Shown: in pieces, positions 24,204-32,801 of the stretch
Numbering within the stretch: position 1 is the first letter of the stretch
How the letters are laid out: every line of letters starts with the position of its first letter
Origin: PVC group bacterium
Lineage (GTDB): Bacteria > Verrucomicrobiota > Kiritimatiellia > CAIKKV01
Length of the DNA stretch: 48,784 nucleotides
Direction: 5' to 3'
Assembly: GCA_945898015.1 (NCBI GenBank)
Contig: CAMDGM010000025.1
Coordinates: forward strand, 1 to 48,784
The notes under the pieces: model-generated
Told to the model about the DNA's origin: nothing
Databases searched by the model: none
Seen by the model: only the letters and a program-made list of their open reading frames with translations
Position numbers and translations under genes: made by a program

Positions 24204-25166
24204 TCAATTAACACCCATCAAGTGGCGTACCCGGTCGAGTGTTTTGACGGCTTCCACGCGAGCTCGCTCCGCGCCTCGACGCAACACCGCATCCACATAA
24301 TCCGGCTGGGCGGCCAGCTCGGCACGCTTAACCCGAAAAGGCTCAAACCGGGCCCAAAAAATCTCAAACAGGGCTTTCTTGGCCTCGCCATATCCCATCC
24401 CGCCCGCCCGGTACCGCGCGGCCAGGGCCTCGCGTTCCGACTCCGACGCAAACAGGGAGAACAGGGCAAACACGTTGCAGGTGTCCGGATTCTTCGAGGC
24501 CTCCAAAGGCGTGCTGTCCGTGACAATGGACATGATCCGTTTGCGCGTCTTCTTTTCGTCTCCGAAAATCTCAATCGTGTTGTCGTAGGACTTGGACATT
24601 TTATGGCCGTCAAGGCCCGGCACCACCGCCACCGAATCCTGAATAAACGGTTCGGGGACGGTAAAAACAGGCCCATATACATTGTTAAACCGGATCGCAA
24701 TATCACGGGTCACTTCCAGGTGCTGCTTCTGATCCTTGCCGACCGGCACGAGGTTGGACTGGTAAGCCAAAATGTCCGCTGCCATCAAAACCGGGTAGGC
24801 AAACAACGCATGGGTTGGCAAAATGCCCTTGTCCACTTTGTCTTTATAAGAATGACATCGCTCCAGCAGGCCCATGGTGGTGACACAGGATAGATACCAG
24901 GTGAGCTCGCAGACTTCCGGGACATCGCTCTGGCGGAAAAAAACGGTCTTCTCGGGATCCAGACCGCACGCCAGAAAATCCAAGGCAACGTCGCGAGAGT
25001 GATCCCGGAGTTCCTGAGGATTTGATACAGTCGTCAAGGCGTGAAAATTGGCAATAAACAGATAGGCGTCCCCCTTCTGCTGCAATTCAAGCGCCGGCTT
25101 CATCATCCCGAAATAATTGCCCAGGTGCAACTTTCCAGAGGGCTGAATACCCGATAAAATTCTCAT
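24204..25166 (-). CDS. trpS: Tryptophanyl-tRNA synthetase
   Basis: Class I aminoacyl-tRNA synthetase charging tRNA-Trp. HIGH-type motif LHLGNYFG within GIQPSGKLHLGN, KMSKS in HKMSKSYDNT, and the interdomain SCVTTMGLLERCHSYKDK are clear. About 320 residues. I select the ATG at 25166 because AAGGAG sits 7 nt upstream; an ATG at 25172 is too close to that site. It is the first gene of the long minus-strand unit. Confidence 0.96.
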   Translation of the reverse strand: MRILSGIQPSGKLHLGNYFGMMKPALELQQKGDAYLFIANFHALTTVSNPQELRDHSRDVALDFLACGLDPEKTVFFRQSDVPEVCELTWYLSCVTTMGLLERCHSYKDKVDKGILPTHALFAYPVLMAADILAYQSNLVPVGKDQKQHLEVTRDIAIRFNNVYGPVFTVPEPFIQDSVAVVPGLDGHKMSKSYDNTIEIFGDEKKTRKRIMSIVTDSTPLEASKNPDTCNVFALFSLFASESEREALAARYRAGGMGYGEAKKALFEIFWARFEPFRVKRAELAAQPDYVDAVLRRGAERARVEAVKTLDRVRHLMGVN

Positions 25167-25227
25167 CCCCATGCTCCTTGCCAACGCGGATCATCCCGCA
25201 TCACTTCAGGCTTCAAAAAATCGCTTA

Positions 25228-25256
25228 ATCATACGCCACCCCTACCCAATCAAAAA
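25228..25256 (-). promoter_or_regulatory. Possible promoter of the trpS-scpAB-...-mlaD unit
   Basis: Minus strand TATGAT (25228-25233) is a good -10 box; at 17 bp the -35 is only TTTTTG (25251-25256). It is placed about 60 nt upstream of trpS and back to back with the promoter of the phosphoglycerate mutase gene. Confidence 0.35.
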
Positions 25257-25292
25257 GAAAAAAATACGATTCTTCACACCCGTATCGCGGCG

Positions 25293-25321
25293 TTGACACC
25301 CCTCTGAGCCTCTGCCATAAT
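25293..25321 (+). promoter_or_regulatory. Promoter overlapping the annotated phosphoglycerate mutase start
   Basis: TTGACA (25293-25298), 17-bp spacer, CATAAT (25316-25321). The -10 box contains the first two bases of the ATG at 25320, so a transcript from here would begin near 25328 and could not use that ATG. Confidence 0.65.
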
Positions 25322-26519
25322 GATTCACTTGAACGCGTCAAAAAAAACTATCCTTTTTCTCGGCGACGGCATGGCCGACGAACCCTTGTCTGAACTGGGG
25401 AACCGGACTCCGCTTCAGGTCGCCTTTAAACCCCATATGGACGCCATCGCCCGGAACGGTCGCAGCGGCACGCTGCTGACGCTTCCCGAGGGATTCCCCA
25501 CCTCCAGTGATGTGGCCAACATGTCCGTCCTGGGATGCGACTTGAAAACCGAAATGTGCGGGCGCGGCCCCCTCGAAGCGGGCAGCCAGGGAATATCGCT
25601 CGGCCCTCATGATGTCTGCTTTCGCGTCAACCTCGTATCCGTGAACTCCGAGGGCATCCTGACCGACTTTTCCGGCGGGCACATTTCGCAAGTCGACGCC
25701 GAGGCCGCCATCCATCTGCTCAACCGGGCGCTGGCCACTCCCAAAATCCGTTTTTACCCGGGCGTCAGCTACCGCAATCTGCTGGTTTTATCAGGCCCCG
25801 AATTCACTGCGGCTGTCCGTTGCGGCAAGCCGGACGACAATCACGGCAACCCGATTTCCCGCCATCTGCCGATGCCGGCTTCCCCGGATGGCGCCTATAC
25901 CGCCAAGGTGCTGCACGACCTGATGACCGCGGCCGCCGAATTGCTCAAAGGCAAGCCGGCCAACCACATCTGGCCGTGGAGTGGCGGGAAATCCGGCGCC
26001 ATGCGTAAAATCACCGACCGGTTCGGCATTTCTGCCGCGGTCATCTCGGCCGTGGATGTGATCAACGGCCTGGGCCGGTGCCTTGGCATGGAGGTCATCA
26101 AAGTCCCCGGGGCCACCGGCTATATCGACACGAATTACGAGGGCAAAGCCGATGCCGCCTTGGCTGCCATTCAAACCCATGACTTTGTTTTTGTGCACGT
26201 GGAAGCCATCGACGAGGTCAGTCACGCGCAGGATTTGAAGCTTAAAATCCGGACGATCGAGGAATTCGACAAGCGTTTGATCGGCCGGGTTATGTCCTCG
26301 GCAAACCCCGCCACCACGTTTGCGGTTCTGCCGGATCACCCCGTTCCCATCGCCACCGGCAAACACACCCGCACGCCGGTGCCCGTTTCCATCTGGAGCC
26401 AACACGAACAACCCGATGGAACGCCGGCATTCGATGAAGCGGCGTGTGCCCGTGGCTCATTAGGGGCTTTGAAGGGCGACGCCCTCATGCGCATACTCTT
26501 TGGCACGCCCCGCTCCTAG
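25320..26519 (+). CDS. apgM: Archaeal-type cofactor-independent phosphoglycerate mutase (ApgM family)
   Basis: A 399-residue alkaline-phosphatase-superfamily enzyme interconverting 2- and 3-phosphoglycerate. ILFLGDGMADEP supplies the first metal-binding Asp and TSSDVANMSVLG the catalytic Ser region; VHVEAIDEVSHAQD, VLPDHPVPIATGKHT add further metal ligands near the C-terminus. Some relatives have been called homoserine kinases, so activity is not fully certain. The ATG at 25320 has no ribosome site and lies within the -10 box; the in-frame TTG at 25329 (giving NASKKTILFLGDG after the start) falls where transcription should begin and is a plausible leaderless start. It is convergent with lolD. 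Confidence 0.9.
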   Translation: MIHLNASKKTILFLGDGMADEPLSELGNRTPLQVAFKPHMDAIARNGRSGTLLTLPEGFPTSSDVANMSVLGCDLKTEMCGRGPLEAGSQGISLGPHDVCFRVNLVSVNSEGILTDFSGGHISQVDAEAAIHLLNRALATPKIRFYPGVSYRNLLVLSGPEFTAAVRCGKPDDNHGNPISRHLPMPASPDGAYTAKVLHDLMTAAAELLKGKPANHIWPWSGGKSGAMRKITDRFGISAAVISAVDVINGLGRCLGMEVIKVPGATGYIDTNYEGKADAALAAIQTHDFVFVHVEAIDEVSHAQDLKLKIRTIEEFDKRLIGRVMSSANPATTFAVLPDHPVPIATGKHTRTPVPVSIWSQHEQPDGTPAFDEAACARGSLGALKGDALMRILFGTPRS

Positions 26520-26535
26520 CGACACGCGTTCGGCC

Positions 26536-27222
26536 TCAATCCTCGACTCGCCCGTCTTTCATCCGGATGGTGCGCATGCAGGCGGCGGCCACCTCGGCGT
26601 TGTGGGTCACAATGACCAGCGTGCGTGACCGGGAGGCGGTGAGCTCAAAAAGATAGCGCAACACCAACGCGCCTGTTTTGCTGTCCAGGCTGCCCGTGGG
26701 TTCGTCGGCAAACAGGATTTCCGGGTCATTCATCAGCGATCGGGCCAAAGCCACGCGTTGCTGTTCGCCGCCTGACAACTCCAACGGAGTATGATTCCAA
26801 CGCTCCTCCAGGCCAACGGCTTTCAGCAGCCTCAGGCCGGAGGCCCGGACCTCCGAGTTGAGGCGACCCACGGCCATGGCGGGCAACATCACATTCTCAA
26901 GCACGTCCAGTTCTGGCAAAAGGTGATACGACTGAAACACAAACCCGATCCGCTTGGCCCGCATCGCCGTACGGGTGGCCGACGGCATGCGGTAAACGTC
27001 CTGCTCCTGGATAAACACGCGGCCGCCGGTGGGGTTTTGAAGTCCGCCCAGAACATGCAAAAGCGTGCTCTTCCCCGCCCCGCTCGGGCCGACGATCGCC
27101 ACCCGCTCTCCCGCGAAAATCGAAATCGAAACATCCTCAAGCACCGGCAACGTCTTGCCGGCGAGACGATAGGAAACCCCCACCCCCTCGGCACGAAGCA
27201 AACTGGCGGGCGACTGACTCAT
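26536..27222 (-). CDS. lolD: LolD-type lipoprotein-releasing ABC ATPase
   Basis: A 228-residue ATPase of the LolD/MacB branch: Walker A GPSGAGKSTLLHVLGGL, signature LSGGEQQRVALARSL, Walker B ILFADEPTGSLDS, and H-loop VIVTHNAEVA. It powers extraction of outer-membrane lipoproteins from the inner membrane by the adjacent LolC/E-type permease. Its ATG overlaps the permease stop by 4 nt. Confidence 0.93.
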   Translation of the reverse strand: MSQSPASLLRAEGVGVSYRLAGKTLPVLEDVSISIFAGERVAIVGPSGAGKSTLLHVLGGLQNPTGGRVFIQEQDVYRMPSATRTAMRAKRIGFVFQSYHLLPELDVLENVMLPAMAVGRLNSEVRASGLRLLKAVGLEERWNHTPLELSGGEQQRVALARSLMNDPEILFADEPTGSLDSKTGALVLRYLFELTASRSRTLVIVTHNAEVAAACMRTIRMKDGRVED

Positions 27223-28451
27223 TCGTTCCTCAACGCTTCAACAGGGTCCAGGCGAGCCGCACGCCAGGCGGGAATAACACCCGCCAAGGTGCAGATGACG
27301 ATTACCGACACGGCGACAACCGCGACATCCCCCAGCGTGGTTCGAGACGGGATCTCGCTTAAATGGTACAATTCCCGTGGCAAAAGCTCCATGCCGAAGG
27401 TATCTGAAATCCACCCCAAGAGATCATTCCGATAGCGCAGCACAAGCATCCCGAAGCCAACTCCAGCCGCCGTGCCCGCCACGCCCTGAGCGAACCCCAG
27501 CACGAAAAAGAGATTCATCACCCGGCGGGTGGGAAAACCAATGGCCTTCAGCAGCCCGATCTCGCGTGTTTTCTGAACCGCCAGCGTGATCAACGTGTTG
27601 GTGATGCCAAAGGCCGCTACGATGGCAATAAAAATGAGCAGGAAAAACATGATGTTTTTTTCCACCCGGAGCGCCCCAAACAATTGCTCGTTCTGCTCCA
27701 TCCAGGTGGTGACCGAATAATCGAGGCCGAGCGCCTTGCGAATACGGCCGGCGGTCAGCCCGGCTTTCTGCGGGTCCATCGTCATCACATTAACGGCATG
27801 AACGCCCTCGACCAAGCCATGCACATCACGAGCGGTCTCCAAGGTGCAGACCAGGAAATGCATATCGTAATCGTACATGCCCACACGAAAGATTCCGCTC
27901 ACCGTAAGCTCTTCGGGTAAGCGAATCTCGTCTCCACTTAAAAAGCTGGCGGGCGAATTGACGAGCAACTTGTCCCCGACCCGGATGCCCATCTGCTCCG
28001 CAAGATCCCGGCCGACGGTCACCTCCCCACGCTTAGAGGGGAAAGAACCCTCATTCATGCTGGTGGGAATCCGGCTGACCTTGGCCTCCAGGATCGGATC
28101 AACGCCCCGCAAAAGCGGCGTATACACGCTGCCCTTATGCCGGATCATCACGGGGCCCTGAATGTAAGGAGCCGCCGCCTTGACGCCCGGAACGGCTTCA
28201 AGGGGGCCAATCAACGCCGCCGGCTCGCGCACAATCCCCCCCTCGGCGCTGACCGTCACATGGGCGTTGAACCCGAGAATTTTGTCCTGCCACACATCGT
28301 CGAATCCCGTCATGACGGACAGGACAATGACCAATAACGCCACCCCCAGCAGAACGCCCAGAAGCGATAGACACGTGACCACCGAAAAATAAGAACGTTT
28401 CGGCTTCAAGTATTTAAGGGCGAGAAACAGGGAAAACGGCAAAGGGCTCAT
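27219..28451 (-). CDS. lolC: LolC/LolE-type lipoprotein-releasing permease
   Basis: A 410-residue inner-membrane protein: an N-terminal LFLALKYLKPKRSYF segment, first membrane helix LLGVLLGVALLVIVLSVMTGF, a large periplasmic MacB-core domain, then three membrane helices including FFLLIFIAIVAAFGITNTLI and the FtsX-type QKTREIGLLKAIGFP loop. Only one permease is found here, as in species where a single LolC/E (LolF-like) protein makes a homodimer. It overlaps lysS and lolD by 4 nt each. Confidence 0.92.
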   Translation of the reverse strand: MSPLPFSLFLALKYLKPKRSYFSVVTCLSLLGVLLGVALLVIVLSVMTGFDDVWQDKILGFNAHVTVSAEGGIVREPAALIGPLEAVPGVKAAAPYIQGPVMIRHKGSVYTPLLRGVDPILEAKVSRIPTSMNEGSFPSKRGEVTVGRDLAEQMGIRVGDKLLVNSPASFLSGDEIRLPEELTVSGIFRVGMYDYDMHFLVCTLETARDVHGLVEGVHAVNVMTMDPQKAGLTAGRIRKALGLDYSVTTWMEQNEQLFGALRVEKNIMFFLLIFIAIVAAFGITNTLITLAVQKTREIGLLKAIGFPTRRVMNLFFVLGFAQGVAGTAAGVGFGMLVLRYRNDLLGWISDTFGMELLPRELYHLSEIPSRTTLGDVAVVAVSVIVICTLAGVIPAWRAARLDPVEALRNE

Positions 28452-29890
28452 GCGTCCTTCCGGGGGCGGAGCTGGGGAAATAAAACAATATCGCGAATGG
28501 CATCCACGCCGTTCAGAATCATCGCCAAACGATCAATTCCCACGCCCATGCCGCCAGCCGGAGGCATGCCGTGCTCCAGGGCAACAAGGAAATCCTCATC
28601 AATCTTCTGGACATCCTGGCCCGCCTGGCGGGCGAATGATTCCCGCTGCCGCAACGGATCATTCATCTCCGTATAGGCAGGCGCCACTTCCTGGCCGCGA
28701 ATAACCAGCTCAAACACATCCGCCGCAGTGGAATCGTCCTCGCACGGCTTGGCCAGCGGAACTAAAGACGCCGGAATGCGGGTGACAAACGTAGGCTGAA
28801 TCAACGATTTCTCGATCAGCTTTTCATACACTTCATGCGTGATCAGCAAATGATCCCAGTGCGGTGCGATATCCAATCCGGCGCCTTCGGCCCGGGCCCG
28901 GGCGGACTCGACCGGCAGCTCAAACCAATCCGCACCCATCCGCTCACAAACCAAATCCCGATAGGTGGCTTCACGCCAGGGAAGCGTGAAGTCGATCATC
29001 GAGTCTCCCTCGCCCACCTTGAGACCGCCGAACACCTTGATGGCCACGCGGGTGATCAACCCCTCGATCAGGGCTTTCATGCGCTTCAAATCGGCGTAAG
29101 CCTCGTAAATCTCGAGCATCGTGAATTCGGGGTTATGCGTTCGGTCAAGCCCTTCGTTGCGGAAGTTCCGGTTCAGCTCAAAGACCTTGTCAAACCCGCC
29201 CACGAGCAGGCGTTTGAGGTAAAGTTCAGGCGCAATGCGCATGACCATATCCGTGGCCAACGCATTATACCGGGTCACAAAAGGACGCGCCGCAGCGCCG
29301 CCCGCCTGAGGCTGCATCATCGGCGTTTCCACCTCGAGGAACCCCTCCTCATGCAGGTAATCCCGGATTTCGCGAACCATGGCAATCCGGCGATTAAAGA
29401 CCTCGCGAACCTCCGGGTTTGCAATCAGGTCAAGATACCGCTGGCGATAGCGCTGTTCCGTGTCGCGAAGCCCGTGCCATTTTTCAGGAAGCGGCAACAG
29501 GGTTTTCCCCAGCATTTCCCAGCGCGACACCTTCAACGTCTTTTCCCCGGTCCGCGTCACAAAAAAAGTACCCTCCACGCCAATATGATCCCCCACGTCC
29601 AGATAACAAAAAGCTTCATAGGCGGCGTCACCGACCCCGTTTTTCTGCACATAGATCTGGAAGCGACCGGTGCCGTCCGCCAGATTACAGAACGCGCTTT
29701 TGCCCATGTTTCGCACCTGAAGAAGCCGGCCCGCCAGGCGGACAGACTTGCCCTCCTCGAACCCGTCCGCCGCCTCGGCAATCCGGGTTCTGTCAAACGC
29801 CCGGCCAAAAGGCTTATAGCCCAGTTCTTCCAGTTTTTTCATATTGGCGAGACGTTGCTCGCGAAATTCATTCTGTTCCGGATCGGACAT
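28448..29890 (-). CDS. lysS: Lysyl-tRNA synthetase (class II)
   Basis: A 480-residue class IIb synthetase. N-terminal OB-fold (VRLAGRLLQVRNMGKSAFCNL), motif 1 around EVREVFNRRIAMVREIR, motif 2 FRNEGLDRTHNPEFTMLE and motif 3 GMGVGIDRLAMIL are plain. GGGAG precedes the ATG at 29890. It heads a three-gene group with lolC and lolD, both coupled by 4-nt overlaps, an arrangement also known from other Gram-negative lineages. Confidence 0.97.
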   Translation of the reverse strand: MSDPEQNEFREQRLANMKKLEELGYKPFGRAFDRTRIAEAADGFEEGKSVRLAGRLLQVRNMGKSAFCNLADGTGRFQIYVQKNGVGDAAYEAFCYLDVGDHIGVEGTFFVTRTGEKTLKVSRWEMLGKTLLPLPEKWHGLRDTEQRYRQRYLDLIANPEVREVFNRRIAMVREIRDYLHEEGFLEVETPMMQPQAGGAAARPFVTRYNALATDMVMRIAPELYLKRLLVGGFDKVFELNRNFRNEGLDRTHNPEFTMLEIYEAYADLKRMKALIEGLITRVAIKVFGGLKVGEGDSMIDFTLPWREATYRDLVCERMGADWFELPVESARARAEGAGLDIAPHWDHLLITHEVYEKLIEKSLIQPTFVTRIPASLVPLAKPCEDDSTAADVFELVIRGQEVAPAYTEMNDPLRQRESFARQAGQDVQKIDEDFLVALEHGMPPAGGMGVGIDRLAMILNGVDAIRDIVLFPQLRPRKDA

Positions 29891-29966
29891 GTCAATCTCC
29901 CGTGAATCCCGACATTTTCATCATTCCCCCCCTCCGGTTCAATAAGAATCTGAGGAGATAAGAATC

Positions 29967-29979
29967 GGCGCATTGCGCC
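29967..29979. repeat. Short perfect inverted repeat upstream of lysS
   Basis: GGCGCATTGCGCC: arms GGCGCA/TGCGCC about one base. It lies about 80 nt upstream of lysS and just before the transposase remnant, so it may be a small regulatory dyad or a piece of the former element's end. Confidence 0.3.
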
Positions 29980-30013
29980 ACAATAAATGTTACCGAAGCG
30001 GGAGGCATGGATT

Positions 30014-30267
30014 ATGGTGCGGAAATCGAAGCAAGAGTACTTGCAAGCTATTCAAGCGCGTTATCGGGAGGCCGGGAGGGCATATAAGAAAAAATCCTCG
30101 ATGAGTTCTGTTTGAGCTGCCATTACCACCGAAAACACGCCATTCGGTTGCTCAATCCACGGGCAAAGGCTCCCCGGCAGCGCTCCTTACACCTTCTTGC
30201 CTGTGTAGAGAAATCAAAACGTCGCGCTTACTTTGTAAAACCACCCCCGCCGTTAGGCGAGGATTAG
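30014..30267 (+). pseudogene. Truncated, frameshifted transposase/integrase remnant
   Basis: An ATG at 30014 preceded by GGAGG opens MVRKSKQEYLQAIQARYREA, the N-terminus of a common integrase-core transposase family. At a run of six A's (30089-30094) the frame must shift by -1 to continue as ILDEFCLSCHYHRKHAIRLLN. The similarity ends shortly after, and the shifted frame stops at 30265-30267. No catalytic DDE part follows, so this is a dead 5' fragment of an insertion element. Confidence 0.7.
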
Positions 30268-30270
30268 GGT

Positions 30271-30309
30271 GCTTAATGATATGGCTTAATGATATGGCTT
30301 AATGATATT
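30271..30309. repeat. 13-bp tandem repeat, three copies
   Basis: GCTTAATGATATG at 30271-30283 and 30284-30296, then GCTTAATGATATT at 30297-30309. The last copy runs into the -35 hexamer of the following promoter, so it may be an activator site or an AT-rich upstream element. Confidence 0.8.
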
Positions 30310-30335
30310 GACTTCACCTGACCATTGAACATAAT
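30308..30335 (+). promoter_or_regulatory. Promoter of the GT-C/Calx-beta gene
   Basis: TTGACT (30308-30313), 16-bp spacer, CATAAT (30330-30335). Predicted start about 30342 gives a leader of about 15 nt before the ATG at 30357. Confidence 0.6.
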
Positions 30336-30356
30336 TACAAATTTAAGAGTGGATAA

Positions 30357-32501
30357 ATGGGTTTTATGGTGAAAAGTCGCGGGGAAATTAGGATTTTCAA
30401 TATATTTCAGTGGTCACGACTTCGGTTGTCGGTTGGCTTGATATTAGTAGCCATTCTATCTTTCATTCTGTGGCTGGAGTTCCGGTTAATAACTCCGCAT
30501 TCTGATGAAGGTGACACGTATCGTTATATCGCCAATGGTTTGAGCCTTCTGAACTCCCGCCATCCTTTTGTGGAAGCTCAATCCTACGATGAGTTTTCCA
30601 ATCGTGCGGTCTCTCCGATCCGTATGGCATCCTACCCGAATCAACTGTACTCCCTTTCCATCGCCAGCTTGATCCGAAGCGTGTCTGCCTACGAAGGGCG
30701 GTTCGCCCTGTGGCCAATCTGGATCCCCAGCCTAGCGGCTACCGTTATTGGCTTCTGTTTTCTTTACCTGCTTTTCTGTCGTTTTCTGCCGGAACCTGAT
30801 GCCTGGCTGGGCTTGGCGGTTCTTGGTTTTCACGTTTTACTCATGACCACTCTAGCCCGCCCGCTTTCCGACGCTGTCTGTTGGTGTTTTACCATGTCAC
30901 TTTTCTGGCTTGCGATTTGCCGACCGGGCTCGACTTGGACACTCGGGGCCGTCTTCGGCGTGGCGCTTCTTTTCCGCCTACAAGTCATGATTATGTTTCC
31001 TTTCTTGCTGGTGTTAGCGCAGCCGTCCTCGTGTAGGCGGAAACTTTTGACCGCTAGCTTGAAGGCTGCTACGTCTATGGTCGCTGTGGTGTTGTTCTTC
31101 GAGGGTGGCTTGCGTTTGTATGTTGCCCTTCCACCGGGAACGTCCAGCGACAACGCTTTTGGGACTGCCACTTATTATGTGAGGGATTTATTGAAATTCA
31201 TCGATCACTTCGGCAGCATTCCTCAGGCGCTTCAAAATTTCGGAGTCTCTCTGCTCGCGCTGTTCCGACCGATTGACCGTAGCGCCATCGGGCTGTCGCT
31301 CATTTTGTCTATGGCCGTATGGTGGGGGCGCAACGACACCCTCCTGCAAAAACAGGCTCGGATCATATGGCTGGCGGCTTTTACAGGCACCCTGCTCCCG
31401 CTCTTGACCTATGCGTCGGAAAACAACCCGGTAGCAGCTCCCCGGTATCAGATATATTCGATCCCTTTTTATGTACTCGTCGCCTTGTTCAGCCTAAACC
31501 GCCTTCAACTACTTTTTCGGAAGCGGACGATTTTCTTCGCCTTAAAGAGCATTCTAGTTGTATTAACCATGACCGGGTGTGTGGTCTTTGCTCCGCCATT
31601 GGCGCTCCGCTCAAAACTGGTTTATGGGAGCATGCGGAATGTCTACACCACTTGTGAGCGCCTGCCCCAACTTCTGACCCAAAACGACCTTCCCCGGGAT
31701 GGACGATATTTAGTCGGCACCACGCTGGCTGCCTTTCTACCCGACAGCCAGCAGGTGAGCCACCCGACCCTCGCCAAGTTCAAGAAGGGTCAACGCAATC
31801 ACGAACTGGATGGACTTATCATCAAACGCCAAAAGGACTGGAGCACCATCGGATCCGTCATCGAAGATGATCGGGGAGTGCGGTTCTTACGCGTCTACTC
31901 AGGCGGCGATGGTGACTGGTTGATCTACAAACGGGAGCCCTTTCCCAAGTATACCACTTGCGAGGACCTATCGACAAATGGGGTAGCAGCTTGGACTTGC
32001 GAAGAGTTGTCAACTAAAACTATAGCCGTTGGCTTGCCTGATGATAAACTGACGCAACCTGCCAAGCGGTTTACGATCCTTTTGCCGTCACCAACTGGAT
32101 TAGCGCTGGATTCTGCCCCCGACCCAACTATCAATATAGCGGCTAGCGCCAACTCAACCCCCTACTTGCAGTTCGAACAGCAGCGAATAAGTGTGAGCGC
32201 GGATGTCGGATGGACGGCAAACGTTCGGGTCATTCGGACAGGGAGCGGAAGGGGTGCGGCTAGTGTTAACTACACCACCTTAAACGGAACCGCCATAGAC
32301 GGGGGAATTGATTATAATAAGCGGCAAGGAACACTGACGTGGACGAGTGGGGACGTGTCGCCAAAATTGATCAGTATCCCAATTGTTAAGAATAGCAGAA
32401 GTGAACCGGAAGAATGGTTTACGATCACGCTTAGAGGTGCAACTGGCGTACCTTTGGGATCATCTAAGACCTGCAAGGTTATCATTTCGCCTAACGACTA
32501 G
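30357..32501 (+). CDS. GT-C-like integral membrane glycosyltransferase with C-terminal Calx-beta domain
   Basis: A 714-residue protein. The first membrane helix (about 24-43) is followed by a loop with an acidic pair (HSDEGDTYRY, Asp50/Glu51) as in GT-C mannosyl/arabinosyl-type transferases that use lipid-linked sugars; about ten more hydrophobic helices run to about residue 430. After a soluble stretch, residues about 605-714 form a Calx-beta-type domain (SVNYTTLNGTAIDGGIDY, GTLTWTSGDVSPKLISIPI, EPEEWFTITL). That domain would sit outside the cytoplasm and is more usual in adhesins. The gene is noticeably AT-richer than its neighbours and lies beside a transposase remnant, suggesting transfer. 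Activity is inferred from topology only. Confidence 0.7.
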   Translation: MGFMVKSRGEIRIFNIFQWSRLRLSVGLILVAILSFILWLEFRLITPHSDEGDTYRYIANGLSLLNSRHPFVEAQSYDEFSNRAVSPIRMASYPNQLYSLSIASLIRSVSAYEGRFALWPIWIPSLAATVIGFCFLYLLFCRFLPEPDAWLGLAVLGFHVLLMTTLARPLSDAVCWCFTMSLFWLAICRPGSTWTLGAVFGVALLFRLQVMIMFPFLLVLAQPSSCRRKLLTASLKAATSMVAVVLFFEGGLRLYVALPPGTSSDNAFGTATYYVRDLLKFIDHFGSIPQALQNFGVSLLALFRPIDRSAIGLSLILSMAVWWGRNDTLLQKQARIIWLAAFTGTLLPLLTYASENNPVAAPRYQIYSIPFYVLVALFSLNRLQLLFRKRTIFFALKSILVVLTMTGCVVFAPPLALRSKLVYGSMRNVYTTCERLPQLLTQNDLPRDGRYLVGTTLAAFLPDSQQVSHPTLAKFKKGQRNHELDGLIIKRQKDWSTIGSVIEDDRGVRFLRVYSGGDGDWLIYKREPFPKYTTCEDLSTNGVAAWTCEELSTKTIAVGLPDDKLTQPAKRFTILLPSPTGLALDSAPDPTINIAASANSTPYLQFEQQRISVSADVGWTANVRVIRTGSGRGAASVNYTTLNGTAIDGGIDYNKRQGTLTWTSGDVSPKLISIPIVKNSRSEPEEWFTITLRGATGVPLGSSKTCKVIISPND

Positions 32502-32753
32502 AACAACTCTTCGATGACTACCCGCCATCTCGGCTTTGAGCAAAAGACGGACGTGATCTTCCGGAGCGCCCCTCACCTGCAGCCCGGCCGGACCCACTGC
32601 ACCGGGCTGCCGGAGCCAAAACTCCCTTCACTGGGCTGCGGGACCTCAATAAAAACAAAGTTTTTTTGAAACACGAATGAAATTCAGAAACGCGGCGCGG
32701 CACCCTTGGGACCGTGACGATCCGCGATTCCCTGAATCTGCCGAGCCGTTCGG
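32502..32753. other. Non-coding stretch with a GC-rich inverted repeat
   Basis: No gene recognised. GCAGCCCGG (32579-32587) pairs with CCGGGCTGC (32602-32610) across a 14-nt loop; no U-tract follows directly, so it is a weak terminator candidate for the membrane-protein gene. A smaller A/T-rich hairpin (AAAAAC AAA GTTTTT) lies near 32651-32665. Confidence 0.35.
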
Positions 32754-32783
32754 TTGACTTTGCCAGTCCGAGTCCATTATAGT
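32754..32783 (+). promoter_or_regulatory. tRNA-Ser promoter
   Basis: TTGACT (32754-32759), 18-bp spacer, TATAGT (32778-32783), placing the start about 12 nt upstream of the mature tRNA. Confidence 0.6.
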
Positions 32784-32801
32784 GAGCGCCTGACAATCGA
32801 A

